From Acidobacteria bacterium 37-71-11 (GTDB lineage: Bacteria > Acidobacteriota > Thermoanaerobaculia > Thermoanaerobaculales > Thermoanaerobaculaceae), in the NCBI GenBank assembly GCA_002279285.1, contig NCBR01000081.1:5246-25618 (forward strand): a DNA stretch of 20,373 nt, written 5' to 3'. The position numbers and the translations under genes are program-made. The notes under the pieces are model-generated. The model made no database searches and was not told the origin of the DNA. It saw only the letters and a list, made by a program, of their open reading frames with translations. Of this stretch, positions 1 through 8,223 are shown piece after piece (the first letter of the stretch is position 1; every line of letters starts with the position of its first letter).

Positions 1-151
1 GGTCCGACCGCCTTGCCCTCCTAGCATCTGGCCCACTCTCGGCGGCGCGGCTGCACGCCGCAAGTCGCGAGGCCCTGCCTGCCGGTAAACTGTCCGTCTT
101 CGAGGGGGGCGCTCGAGGCTGCGCGGCCTGCGGCCGGCGCAGCCGGCTCGA
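1..151. other. Window-edge sequence without a recognised gene
   Basis: No convincing coding region is visible before the heptad array. One plus-strand frame is open from base 1 to a TAG at 22-24, so the tail of an upstream gene is possible but only seven codons would be inside the window. The rest is GC-rich with short self-complementary stretches around 121-150 and no recognisable RNA gene. Confidence 0.4.
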
Positions 152-228
152 CCCACGACCCACGATCCACGATCCACGACCCACGACCCACGACCCACGA
201 CCCACGGACCACTGACCACGGACCACGC
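152..228. repeat. Heptanucleotide tandem repeat (minisatellite)
   Basis: Eleven consecutive 7-bp units with consensus CCCACGA occupy this stretch. The units at 152, 159, 180, 187 and 194 are exact, those at 166 and 173 begin with T, and the last four (201-228) drift to ACCACGG-like variants. The array ends 37 bp upstream of the ATG of the following small membrane protein gene. It has no spacers, so it is not a CRISPR. Repeats of this kind vary in copy number by slippage; any effect on the nearby promoter is inference. Confidence 0.9.
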
Positions 229-230
229 CG

Positions 231-259
231 TAGATGCTGGGCGCGGCACGTGCTAGCGT
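231..259 (+). promoter_or_regulatory. Candidate promoter, possibly for a leaderless transcript
   Basis: An extended -10-like element TGCTAGCGT lies at 251-259. A weak -35-like hexamer TAGATG sits at 231-236 with a 17-bp spacer. The -10 ends six bases before the ATG at 266, so a start at the usual distance would fall on or next to the A of the start codon. No Shine-Dalgarno sequence is present, which fits a leaderless message. This is motif reading only; the -35 match is poor. Confidence 0.35.
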
Positions 260-265
260 GTTGCG

Positions 266-682
266 ATGGAGTTTCGACTTCCGGAGACGTCCCCGGGCCG
301 GGCGGCGCGGCCGCCGGGGTGGTGGCGGTGGGCCGGGATCGGGGGTGGCGTCCTTGTCGCGGTCCTGTTCCTGGCGCTCCTGGCGGGTATGTTCTCCGCC
401 CGGCGCGTGCTGTCGTGGGGGCTGCGGCGGATCACCACCCGGGTTGAGGCGGCGCTGCCCGCCGACCTGCCGCCGGCGCGGCGTGAGGAGCTGCATCGTC
501 GGCTCGACTGCGTGGTGGCCGAGGCGGAGGCCGGGCGCGCCGACGAGCGCCGCCTCGGGGAGCTGGCGCGCGCGTGCTCACAGGCGGTCAAGACCGGGAG
601 CGTGAGTCCGGAGGCGCTGGACCGGATCGAGGTGCTCGCCGGCGGTCTGTGCGCCGAGGGCGGGGGAGAGCTGCCGAATTGA
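266..682 (+). CDS. Small single-pass membrane protein of unknown function, coupled to uvrB
   Basis: This 138-residue protein was not recognised as a named family. It has a short Arg/Pro-rich N-terminus with a WWRW patch, one hydrophobic transmembrane segment at about residues 24-43 (IGGGVLVAVLFLALLAGMF), then a charged, probably helical region rich in Arg, Glu and Ala. Positive residues on both sides leave the topology unclear; an N-in anchor with a soluble C-terminal domain is plausible. The stop codon overlaps the TTG start of uvrB in a TTGA arrangement, which implies translational coupling and co-transcription. No Shine-Dalgarno sequence precedes the ATG, but the frame shows good GC-rich codon bias. 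A role linked to UvrB is not demonstrated; the overlap could simply reflect operon packing. Confidence 0.7.
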   Translation: MEFRLPETSPGRAARPPGWWRWAGIGGGVLVAVLFLALLAGMFSARRVLSWGLRRITTRVEAALPADLPPARREELHRRLDCVVAEAEAGRADERRLGELARACSQAVKTGSVSPEALDRIEVLAGGLCAEGGGELPN

Positions 683-2682
683 GCAACCGGTTCAAGCTCG
701 CGGCGCCGTTCGAACCGGCCGGCGATCAGGGGGCGGCGATCGAGGCGCTCGTGCGGGGTTTCGAGCAGGGGGTGTGGGCGCAGACGTTGCTCGGCGTCAC
801 CGGCTCCGGCAAGACGTTCACCGTCGCCAAGATGATCGAGCGGTTGAACCGCCCGACACTGGTGCTCTCGCACAACAAGACGCTGGCGGCGCAGCTCTAC
901 CAGGAGTTCAAGGGGTTCTTCCCGGAGAACGCGGTCGAGTACTTCGTCTCCTACTACGACTACTACCAGCCCGAGGCGTACGTCCCCTCGTCAGACACCT
1001 ACATCGAGAAGGAGACCTCGATCAACGAGGAGATCGACCGGCTGCGGCTGTCGGCGACGCGGGCGCTGTTCGAGCGGCGCGACGTGCTCATCGTTGCATC
1101 GGTGTCGTGCATCTACGGCCTCGGCGATCCGTCGGCCTACTACGGCATGCTCTTGCTGCTCGAGCCGGGGAGCGAGCCGGGGATGGACGCGGTGCTGCGC
1201 CAGCTCGTCGCGATGCAGTACGAGCGCACCATGCTCGACCTCGTGCCGGGCGCGTTCCGCGTGCGCGGCGACGTGCTCGAGATCTACCCGCCGTACGACG
1301 ACCACGCGGTGCGCGTCGAGTTCTTCGACCGCACGGTCGAGCGCATCCGCCGCATCGACCCGCTGCGCGGCACCGTGCTCGAGGAGGTGGACGCCCGCCT
1401 GGCGGTGTACCCATCCTCGCACTACGTCGTCACCCGCAAGGTGATCGACGAGGCGCTCGTCGACATCCGCGCCGAGCTGGACCAGCGCACCAAGGAGCTG
1501 ACCGCCGCCGGCAAGTTACTCGAGGCGCAGCGCCTGTCGCAGCGCACGATGTTCGACCTCGACATGCTCGCCGAGCTCGGCTACTGCAACGGCATCGAGA
1601 ACTACTCGCGCCACCTCACGCGGCGCAAGGCCGGTGAGCCGCCACCGACGCTGCTCGACTACTTCCCGGAGGACTGGCTGCTCGTCGTGGACGAGTCGCA
1701 CGTTTCGGTCTCGCAGGTGCGCGGCATGTACCACGGCGACCGTTCGCGCAAGGAGACGCTCGTCGAGTTCGGGTTCCGGCTGCCGTCGGCGCTCGACAAC
1801 CGCCCGCTCACGTTCGCGGAGTTCGAGGGACGGATCCACCAGGCGCTGTTCGTCTCCGCGACGCCGGGGCCGTACGAGCTGGAGCACTCCGAAGGCGAGG
1901 TGGTCGAACAGCTCATCCGCCCGACCGGCCTGCTCGACCCGCAGATCGTGGTGAAGCCCGCCCAGGGCCAGGTGGACGACCTGCTCGCGCGCATCCGCGA
2001 GCGCGTCGCCGCGGGCGAGCGGGTGCTCGTCACCACGCTGACCAAGCGCATGGCCGAGGACCTCACCCAGTACTTCGCCGAGCTCGGCGTGCGGGTGCGC
2101 TACCTGCACAGCGAGGTCGAGGTGCTCGAGCGCACCGCGATCCTCGCCGACCTGCGGCGCGGGGCGTTCGATGTGCTGATCGGTATCAACCTGCTGCGCG
2201 AAGGCCTCGACCTCCCGGAGGTCTCGCTGGTGGCGATCCTCGATGCCGACAAGGAAGGTTTTCTACGCAGCGCGACGTCGTTGGTGCAGACGATCGGGCG
2301 CACCGCGCGCAACGTCAACGGCACCGCGATCCTCTACGCCGACCGGATGACCGACTCGCTGGCGAAGGCGATCTCCGAGACGAACCGGCGGCGCGCGGTG
2401 CAGGAGGCGTACAACCGTGAGCACGGCATCGAGCCGAGGACGATCATCAAGGACATCGCGAGCCCGCTGCTGCAGCTCTCCAACCTCGACTACCACGACG
2501 CCGGCCTGCTGCCGCCGCGGGTGGGGGAGGTGGAGGTCGGCGACCCGGCGTCGCTTGCGAAAGCCATCACGGAGCTGGAGAAGCAGATGAAGGCGGCGGC
2601 GAAGCGGCTGGAGTTCGAAGAAGCGGCCGCGATCCGCGACCGGGTCAAGGAGCTGCGCGCGCAGCAGATCTACAAGACCTGA
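679..2682 (+). CDS. uvrB: Excinuclease ABC subunit B (UvrB)
   Basis: UvrB is the damage-verifying helicase-like subunit of nucleotide excision repair; it is loaded by UvrA and recruits UvrC. The 667-residue length matches the family (about 670). The N-terminus reads FKLAAPFEPAGDQ as in typical UvrBs. Walker A GVTGSGKT is at residues 39-46, the beta-hairpin with YYDYYQPEAY at 92-101, a DEAD-like VVDESHV motif in the middle, the helicase motif INLLREGLDLPEVS and QTIGRTARN later, and the UVR domain (LEFEEAAAIRDRVKEL) at the C-terminus, which contacts UvrC. The TTG at 679 is chosen because homology begins there and a GGGGGAG ribosome binding site lies at 662-668; upstream codons belong to the overlapping gene. 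No truncation is seen. Confidence 0.97.
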   Translation: MSNRFKLAAPFEPAGDQGAAIEALVRGFEQGVWAQTLLGVTGSGKTFTVAKMIERLNRPTLVLSHNKTLAAQLYQEFKGFFPENAVEYFVSYYDYYQPEAYVPSSDTYIEKETSINEEIDRLRLSATRALFERRDVLIVASVSCIYGLGDPSAYYGMLLLLEPGSEPGMDAVLRQLVAMQYERTMLDLVPGAFRVRGDVLEIYPPYDDHAVRVEFFDRTVERIRRIDPLRGTVLEEVDARLAVYPSSHYVVTRKVIDEALVDIRAELDQRTKELTAAGKLLEAQRLSQRTMFDLDMLAELGYCNGIENYSRHLTRRKAGEPPPTLLDYFPEDWLLVVDESHVSVSQVRGMYHGDRSRKETLVEFGFRLPSALDNRPLTFAEFEGRIHQALFVSATPGPYELEHSEGEVVEQLIRPTGLLDPQIVVKPAQGQVDDLLARIRERVAAGERVLVTTLTKRMAEDLTQYFAELGVRVRYLHSEVEVLERTAILADLRRGAFDVLIGINLLREGLDLPEVSLVAILDADKEGFLRSATSLVQTIGRTARNVNGTAILYADRMTDSLAKAISETNRRRAVQEAYNREHGIEPRTIIKDIASPLLQLSNLDYHDAGLLPPRVGEVEVGDPASLAKAITELEKQMKAAAKRLEFEEAAAIRDRVKELRAQQIYKT

Positions 2683-2747
2683 CCGGTTTTTGGTATCCGG
2701 CTTCGGGTGTCAGGTGCCGGTCCTCGTGCCTGTCGTGCGCCAGTCGC

Positions 2748-3104
2748 CTATCCCTGATCTTCCGGGCCGCCCGGATCGCGGTACGGCGGCAGGACGACGG
2801 CAAAGAAAACGTACCCGAGGGAAGCGATAGTCGAGATGACGGCAACCGTATACGCCAGTGACCGCCCATGCCACAGCCCGTCGAACCAGGTCTGGAACTG
2901 GACCGCGAGGACGTTGGCGGTCCCGCCGTAGAACTCCAGATCCCGCAGGTATTTCTTGGAGGTCTCCGGCGAGAACTCCAGCAGGGTGTCCGGCGCGCTC
3001 CCGGCCCTCCAATAAATCACAACCGCGCCGATCAGACCCGCGAGCAGAATGGTCGCGGCGATCAGGTAGTGGCGCGTCCGCGGATCGGCGAACCTTTGCC
3101 GCAT
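2748..3104 (-). CDS. Small two-helix membrane protein of unknown function
   Basis: The ATG at 3104 gives a 118-residue protein. It has a short basic N-terminus, a first membrane helix near residues 13-33 (LIAATILLAGLIGAVVIYW), a polar segment of about 45 residues with aromatic residues and the sequence EFYGGTANVLAVQFQTWFDGLW, a second helix near 80-103, and a Pro/Asp-rich tail. The intervening segment is probably periplasmic. I do not recognise a family. The frame is open upstream to 3284, but that extension is Arg-rich and low quality, so the internal ATG is preferred. The gene is convergent with uvrB and divergent from the putative metal transporter, with 229 bp between the two starts. Coding potential is good; function is unknown. 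Confidence 0.7.
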   Translation of the reverse strand: MRQRFADPRTRHYLIAATILLAGLIGAVVIYWRAGSAPDTLLEFSPETSKKYLRDLEFYGGTANVLAVQFQTWFDGLWHGRSLAYTVAVISTIASLGYVFFAVVLPPYRDPGGPEDQG

Positions 3105-3280
3105 GCGGTCCAGGGTACCAGGCGCTCCACAGTTGCCGAACGTGAGGAGAAGAGGCGCACGCGCGCCGCTTTGGCGGTGATGCCGCCCGGTTCCATGAAA
3201 CCCTCGCGCAGTGTGTGGCGACCGGCGCCGACCCGCGGCATCCGCCCCCCACCCCTCTCGCCGCACTCTGGCCGCGGGTA

Positions 3281-3318
3281 TCATCGATCATGATGAACGA
3301 GCAACATTCGATCGATGA
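3281..3318. promoter_or_regulatory. Perfect 9-bp inverted repeat upstream of the transporter gene
   Basis: TCATCGATC at 3281-3289 is repeated as its exact inverse complement GATCGATGA at 3310-3318, with a 20-nt spacer. An internal palindrome ATCATGAT sits at 3287-3294. The right arm ends one base before the GGGGAGG ribosome binding site of the transporter. The element could act as a regulator's operator or as an RNA hairpin that occludes the binding site. It lies in the intergenic space shared with a divergent membrane protein gene, so either or both could be controlled. Confidence 0.5.
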
Positions 3319-3337
3319 CGGGGAGGCGTCCCGGTGA
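3290..3337 (+). CDS. Possible 15-codon leader ORF overlapping the transporter start
   Basis: An ATG at 3290 (or 3293) opens a frame encoding MMNEQHSIDDGEASR and ending in TGA at 3335-3337. That stop overlaps the GTG start of the next gene as GTGA. The ORF begins inside the loop of the 9-bp inverted repeat and spans the downstream ribosome binding site, so translating it would affect access to the transporter start. A TATCAT -10-like hexamer (3279-3284) ends five bases before the ATG. There is no good Shine-Dalgarno sequence. The ORF is short enough to arise by chance. Confidence 0.25.
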   Translation: MMNEQHSIDDGEASR

Positions 3338-4191
3338 CCCCGCTTCTGGCGTTGACCTACTCGTTCCTCTTCGGGTTGCTGCACGGCATCCTGCCGGACG
3401 AGCACACCTGGCCGATCACCTTCAGCTACGCCATCGGGGGCGCCAGCGGACGGCGGGGAATGCTCGCGGGCCTGTACTTCTCCGCGGCGTTCACGCTCCA
3501 GCGCATGATCGTTTCGGAGCTCGCCTACCTGGCGCTGGCCCCCATCCTGCTTCGGCCCCTGGTGAACGCGATCGTCTACCTGGTGGTGGGATCGGTCATG
3601 GCGGTGGCCGGCGCCGCAGTCTTGCGCCGCAGCCGGTATCCGCACGTCCACCTCTTCGGCCACCACCACGAGGCGGCGGGGCAGATGGAGGCCACCGGTC
3701 GCATCTTTTCCCGGCGCCACGACGCCGGCTCCAAGGGCTCGCAGGAGTTCCCCCTGCGTTGGACCCTCGTCCACGGCTTCATCGCCGGCTTCGGTTTTGG
3801 CCCCTTCTCCATCTTCGTGAACACCACCGCTGCGCCGGTCATGGGCAGCCCGTGGCTGGGTTCTCTGCCCGGCCTCTTCTTTGGCCTGGGAACCATGGCC
3901 ACGCTGGCCGCCGTGAGCGCCCTGTTCGGAGCCTCGCTCCGGTGGGTGCACAGGCTTACGGAAGAGGAGATTCGCCGGGTCGGTTCGCAGACCGGCGGCC
4001 GGACCCTCTTCTTTGGCGGTCTTCTCTTCGTCCTGGCGGGGGTTTCCTCTCTCGCGGGCTGGGACCGCCTCCTGCCGCTGGATTCGGGGTTCGTCCTCAT
4101 GGCGCTGTTCCTGGTGATCGTGGTGTTGCCGGCCCTCGTGTACTCGGTGAAGGAGGTCCTCGGTGCGCGGCAGGGGACGGCCGGCACCTGA
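3334..4191 (+). CDS. Polytopic membrane protein, NicO/TauE-like putative metal-ion transporter
   Basis: This 285-residue protein has about six to seven hydrophobic helices arranged as two halves. Each half begins with a His-Gly helix motif: LLHGILPDEHTW at residues 16-26 (H17, D22, H24) and LVHGFIAGFGFGPF at 146-158 (H147). A His-rich loop lies at 104-112 (HVHLFGHHH), which is typical of cytoplasmic metal-sensing or delivery loops. His/Asp motifs in the first helix resemble nickel/cobalt transporters of the NicO/RcnA/UreH type, and the two-fold layout resembles TauE/SafE. The metal and the direction of transport cannot be told from the sequence. The GTG at 3334 is preceded by GGGGAGG at about 3320-3326. 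No urease, hydrogenase or metalloregulator gene is adjacent. Confidence 0.7.
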   Translation: MTPLLALTYSFLFGLLHGILPDEHTWPITFSYAIGGASGRRGMLAGLYFSAAFTLQRMIVSELAYLALAPILLRPLVNAIVYLVVGSVMAVAGAAVLRRSRYPHVHLFGHHHEAAGQMEATGRIFSRRHDAGSKGSQEFPLRWTLVHGFIAGFGFGPFSIFVNTTAAPVMGSPWLGSLPGLFFGLGTMATLAAVSALFGASLRWVHRLTEEEIRRVGSQTGGRTLFFGGLLFVLAGVSSLAGWDRLLPLDSGFVLMALFLVIVVLPALVYSVKEVLGARQGTAGT

Positions 4192-4278
4192 TGTCACGCC
4201 AGGCCGCGGTTCGGCGGACCTTCCGACCGGTACGTGTCACCCTCACCTCGAGCGGCCAGCCCCGCGTGCGTGTTCCGC

Positions 4279-7200
4279 TTACGGGCGGCCCGGTTTCCAC
4301 GCCTTGTCGGGGTACGCCGGCGGCGGTGGCACCGGCGCCGGGTGGTCGCGGATCTGCCCCTGGAGGTAGCGGACCGCGGCGTCGAGCTGGGCGTCGCCGC
4401 CGCGGAACGTCGCGGCGGGGAGGTCGTCCACGACGATGTCGGGCTGCACGCCGCGCCCCTCGATGAGCCACTCCCCCTCAGGGCCGTAGACGCCGGTCTC
4501 CGCGGCGGTGGCGATCCCTTTGTCGACCAGGAAATTGCTGCTCGACAGCCAGATCTCCCCGCCCCAGGTGCGCATGCCGATGATCGTGCCGAGGCCGAGC
4601 CTGCGGAACCCCTCGGCGAACGCCTCGCCGTCGGACGCGGTGCGCTGGTCCGTCAGGACGACGACGTGGCCGCGGAACGCGTACTCCGGCGCGGTCGTAC
4701 ACGGGGTAGAAGCCCTGCGCCCACTCGGTGTAGTTCCGGGCGCCCATCGCCCGCAGGTGGACGTAGCCGATCTGCCCTTCGCCCAGCTCCTCGACCCGCT
4801 GCCGGCGCGTCAGCTCCCATTCGGAGTAGCGGAGGTCGGCCTCCCGGCCAGGGGAGATGGGGGTGACGATGACATCGCGAGCGGCGCCGGACGGGCGCGC
4901 CACGTGCAGGAGGACCTGCCGTCCGACCTGGTCGCGCAACAGGATCGAGGGATGGGCCACCGACAGCGTGGCGACGCCGTTGATCGCCTCGATGACGTCG
5001 CCGTCGCGCACGTCCACGTCCGGCCGCGCCAGCGGCGAGAGCGCGTCCGGGTAGTCCGGGTCGGCGCGGTAGACGTGAGTCACGCGGTACCCGCCCGCAG
5101 CCTCGTCCCGCGTCAGCTCGGCGCCCAGGGAGGCCGGCTCGACCCGCTCTCGGCCCTCGCGCACGTCGCCGCCGTAGACGAAGATGTGGAGCGCCGAGAG
5201 CTCGCTCACCATCTGGCCGAGGAGATCGGAGAGTTCGGCCCGGTCGGTGACCCTCCCGACCAGGGGCAGGTACTTCTTCAACACCGCGGGCCAGTCCACG
5301 CCGTTCATGTGGCGGTCGTAGAAGTAGTCGCGCTCGAGGCGCCACGCCTCGACGAACATCTGATGCCACTCCTCGCGCGGGTCGATGACGAGCTTCCACG
5401 GGGAGAGATCGATCTTCTTCTCCGCGAAATCGGCCTTCTCGCCTGCCGAGGCATCGAGCACCGCGATGTCGTCGCCCTTGCGGACCATCAGCTTCTTCCC
5501 GTCGCGCGAGAGTTCGAACTCCTTCACGTCGGCGGCGATGGTCTTGGGCTTCGGCTCCTTGTTGCTGACGTCGAGGGCCTCGAGCGTGGCCTTGCGCGGC
5601 TGGGACGCCGTGTGGGAGAGCCAGAAGAGGCGTTGGCCGTTGGTGGAGAGCGAGCCGTAGTCGCCCGGCGGCGCCGGGACCTCGAACAGGCGTTCCTGCA
5701 GGCCCTTGGCATCGACCACGACCGACACCTTTGGCTTCTCCGCCGCAGGCGTCCGGCCTTCCGGCTTCGTCGCCGGCTCCGCGGCGCCGGCCTTCCGCTC
5801 GTCGGCCTTCTTGCCCTCGTCACTCTTCTCCGGGTGCAGCTCGTCGTCGGCCTGGAACGGGAAGCGCTCGCCGGCGGCGAGCGCCACGGCGTAGAGCCTG
5901 GTGGGGCTCGCGAAGAACGGTTCCGGCTGGTACGCGCCCCACGGGCCCGCCACCACCGACTGCAGGTTGCGGTCGGAGAGGAAGTAGATCCACTTCCCGT
6001 CCGGGCTCCAGGCGGGGTAGTCGCTGTTCGTACGGTCGTCGGTGAGGGGCACGGTCGAGCCGTCGTCCACGTGGTAGAGCGCGATCCGGCTGAACGTGTT
6101 GGGCGCCGGGGCCGCGAACGCGAGCCAGCGGCTGTCCGGCGACCATGCTGTGCCGCCGAAGCCGCCCCGCGGCGAGGTCGCCACCTTGAGCGTGCGCTTC
6201 TCCGGGATGCTGTAGATCGACAGGACGAGGTCCTTGTCGTCGTACGCGATCATCGTGCCGTCGGGGGAAGGGACGCCGTCGAAGCGCAACACCGTGCCGT
6301 CATGGGTGAGTCTCTCGGGTTTGCCGACGCCGTTGGCCGGCAGACGCCACCACTCGACCTCGCCCGACTCGTCGGAGAGGGCGATGAGCGACTTCCCGTC
6401 GGGCATGAAGCGGGCGTGGCGGTAGCGCACGCCCGGCGCCCTCGCCGCTTCCACGAACCGTCCCTGTTTCGCCGGCGCCACGAACACCTGGCCGCGGGCG
6501 GTCAGCGCGATCCGGTCTCCGTCGGGGGAGATGCCTGCCGTCGTGAGGTAGTCGATCGGTTTTGCGAGCCACTTCTCGCGGAGCTGGTCGAGGTCGGAGG
6601 CGAGCGTCACCGCCAGCGCCGCGTCCTTGCCCGCGGCGATGTCGAAGAGGTGAAGGTCGGCGCCGAGCTGGTAGACGATGCGGCCGTCGGAGAGCGACGG
6701 AAAGGCGGCGTCCCACCCCTCGTTGCGGGTGAGCTGCCGCAGGTCGGCCCCGTTCTCGTCCATCGACCACAGGTTCATCGTGCCGTCGCGGTCGCTGGCG
6801 AAGTACACGCGTCCACGCCAGACCATCGGGGTCTTGCTCGTACCGGGGTAGTCGGCGGTCAGGGGGAGCGCTTCGCGGGCGCCCGCCTCGAGCTTCCAGA
6901 TCTGCTGTGCCATGCCGCCGCGGTAGCGCTTGGTGTGGCTCCCCTGGAACGGCAGACGGGTGAAGAACAGCGTCCCGCTCTGGTCGTACGCGCCGTCGGA
7001 AGCCTGGCTGAGCGGCACCGGCGAGCGCGCGCCGGTGCGCGGGTCCACAGCCGCGAGCTGGACCTCCGGCAACGTGGAGAACGTCGTGGTGGCGTAGAGC
7101 ACCTTGCCGTCGGGCGTCCAACCGACCACCGCGGCGTGCCCGCCCTCATAGGTGAGCCGGGTGGGGAGGCCGCCCGCCAGGGGCATGAGGTAGACCTCGG

Positions 7201-7462
7201 TGGGGCCCTCGTACTCGGCCGAGAACGCGACCGACGAGCCGTCCGGGGAGATCGCGGCGTGGGTCTCCTGCCCGGCGTGGGTGGTGAGGCGCTGGGCGAC
7301 GCCCCCGGCGGTGCCGACCTTCCAGAGGTCGCCCTCGGCGGTGAAGACCACCGTGTCGCCGTGGATGGCGGGGAACCGGTAGTAACCGCGCGGGGCCTGC
7401 GCCAGAGCGAGGAGCGGGACCAGAGAGAAGAGTGCCACGCACACCAGGGACGCGCGTTTCAT
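4279..7462 (-). pseudogene. Tricorn-like S41 family peptidase, broken by an internal deletion and frameshift
   Basis: The intact family is a secreted protein of about 1,100 residues that degrades peptides. Here the ATG at 7462, preceded by GGAGG, gives a signal peptide (about residues 1-21, ending ALAQA), WD40/TolB-type beta-propeller repeats with many SPDG/SPDS motifs, a Lys/Glu/Ala/Pro linker near residues 545-590, then a helical domain, a PDZ domain and the start of the S41 domain, including SALHIF. Near 4681-4692 the reading stops matching: after GFYPVYDRAG the frame turns to Arg-rich junk. Homology resumes in another frame at EYAFRGHVVVLTDQ and runs through TASDGEAF (nucleophile serine region), GGEIWLSSS and GVQPDIVVDD to TAA at 4279-4281. 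About 40 residues expected in between, including the conserved VDVRxNxGG strand, are absent. Two pieces could be called separately (7462-4478 and 4575-4279). It is either a real pseudogene or an assembly deletion. Confidence 0.9.
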
Positions 7463-7475
7463 GGGGGATCCTCCA

Positions 7476-7487
7476 CGTACGCGTACG
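7476..7487. promoter_or_regulatory. 12-bp perfect palindrome in the S41/SnoaL divergent region
   Basis: CGTACGCGTACG is a perfect 12-bp palindrome located directly upstream of the GGAGG ribosome binding site of the minus-strand peptidase gene and 120 bp upstream of the divergent plus-strand gene. It could be a dimeric regulator's binding site or a short stem at the peptidase mRNA start. High GC raises the background rate of such palindromes, so this is suggestive only. Confidence 0.3.
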
Positions 7488-7607
7488 GTATGGCGTCCCA
7501 GTCGTGCCCGTCAACCTCCGCCGGGCAGGAGTCCGGCGGCGCGCCAGGCCGCGCCGGGAATTTCACGGGGAGGGCGGGCCATTCTCGCTGACAAGGGGGA
7601 AATCGCC

Positions 7608-8084
7608 ATGAAGCGCACGTTGCATTTCGTTGGAGTCGTGTCCCTGGTGTGTCTGGCGGTGGCGGCCGCGGCGCCGGCCCACGCGCAGGAGTGGTCCGCC
7701 GCTCAGAAGGACGTCTGGAAGAGCGTGAAGGCCTACTGGGCACTCGACGCCAAGGCCGACGTCGAAGGGTTCATGGCCTACTTCGACCCAAGCTACGTCG
7801 GCTGGTCGTACGACAGCCCCGTCCCGGGCGACAAGGCCACCGTGAAGAAGTTCATCACCCAGGAGTACCAGATGTCGAAGACCCTCGTCTACGACATCAA
7901 GCCGGTGGCGATCCAGGTGCACGGCAACTTCGCGTTTGCCGATTACTACTACATGCAGCTGGTGAAGAACGCCGAGGGCAAGACCGAGGAGATCAAGGGG
8001 CGCTGGACCGACATCCTCATGAAGGAAGGCGACCGCTGGATGCTGATCGGGGACCACGGCGGAAGGATCAGGAAAGCGGACTGA
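7608..8084 (+). CDS. Secreted SnoaL/NTF2-like (DUF4440-type) protein
   Basis: The 158-residue precursor begins with a clear signal peptide (MKR, hydrophobic core, APAHA before Gln27). The mature part has the order expected of a small cone-shaped NTF2-like fold: an N-terminal helix (QKDVWKSVKAYWALDAKADVEGFMAYF), a tryptophan-rich strand (SYVGWSYDS), and C-terminal strands ending in GRWTDILMKEGDRWMLIGDHGG, typical of SnoaL-like/DUF4440 proteins. Such domains bind small hydrophobic molecules or act as enzymes, but no catalytic residues can be assigned here. The ATG at 7608 has a strong AAGGGGGA ribosome binding site; the frame is open further upstream without support. It is divergent from the broken S41 peptidase gene and convergent with the DsrE gene. 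It is probably periplasmic, with unknown function. Confidence 0.8.
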   Translation: MKRTLHFVGVVSLVCLAVAAAAPAHAQEWSAAQKDVWKSVKAYWALDAKADVEGFMAYFDPSYVGWSYDSPVPGDKATVKKFITQEYQMSKTLVYDIKPVAIQVHGNFAFADYYYMQLVKNAEGKTEEIKGRWTDILMKEGDRWMLIGDHGGRIRKAD

Positions 8085-8148
8085 ACAGGGCGCGCGCGAC
8101 CCTCCGCCGTACTCCTTCCAGCGTTCGCAAGGGATGGAGCGGAGGCTC

Positions 8149-8189
8149 CCGTCCGCCGATTCGAAGACCGGCGTGAGGTCGGCGGACGG
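8149..8189. terminator. Candidate bidirectional terminator hairpin
   Basis: CCGTCCGCCGA at 8149-8159 and TCGGCGGACGG at 8179-8189 form a perfect 11-bp stem with a 19-nt loop. The hairpin lies between two convergent genes (stops at 8084 and 8224), where a shared terminator is expected. There is no T-tract on either side, so it would be non-canonical, or it may instead protect mRNA 3' ends. Confidence 0.45.
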
Positions 8190-8223
8190 CTCGTCCGTCC
8201 GGTCGGGCGTCGGCCGGGGTCCG

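Noticed and set aside
152..228. Possible CRISPR array
   Set aside because: The repeats are 7 bp and contiguous with no spacers; it is a simple tandem repeat.
2710..4197. 495-residue minus-strand ORF opposite the transporter gene
   Set aside because: It is rich in Arg, Gln and His with no recognisable domain, and covers two better-supported genes in other frames.
4675..4700. Programmed ribosomal frameshift in the S41 gene
   Set aside because: There is no slippery heptamer, and about 40 conserved residues are missing at the junction, which a frameshift alone cannot explain.
4508..7591. 1027-residue plus-strand ORF opposite the S41 peptidase gene
   Set aside because: It is an antisense shadow: Arg/Val/Gly/Ala-rich without hydrophobic core or motifs, while the minus strand has clear signal peptide, propeller, PDZ and S41 features.
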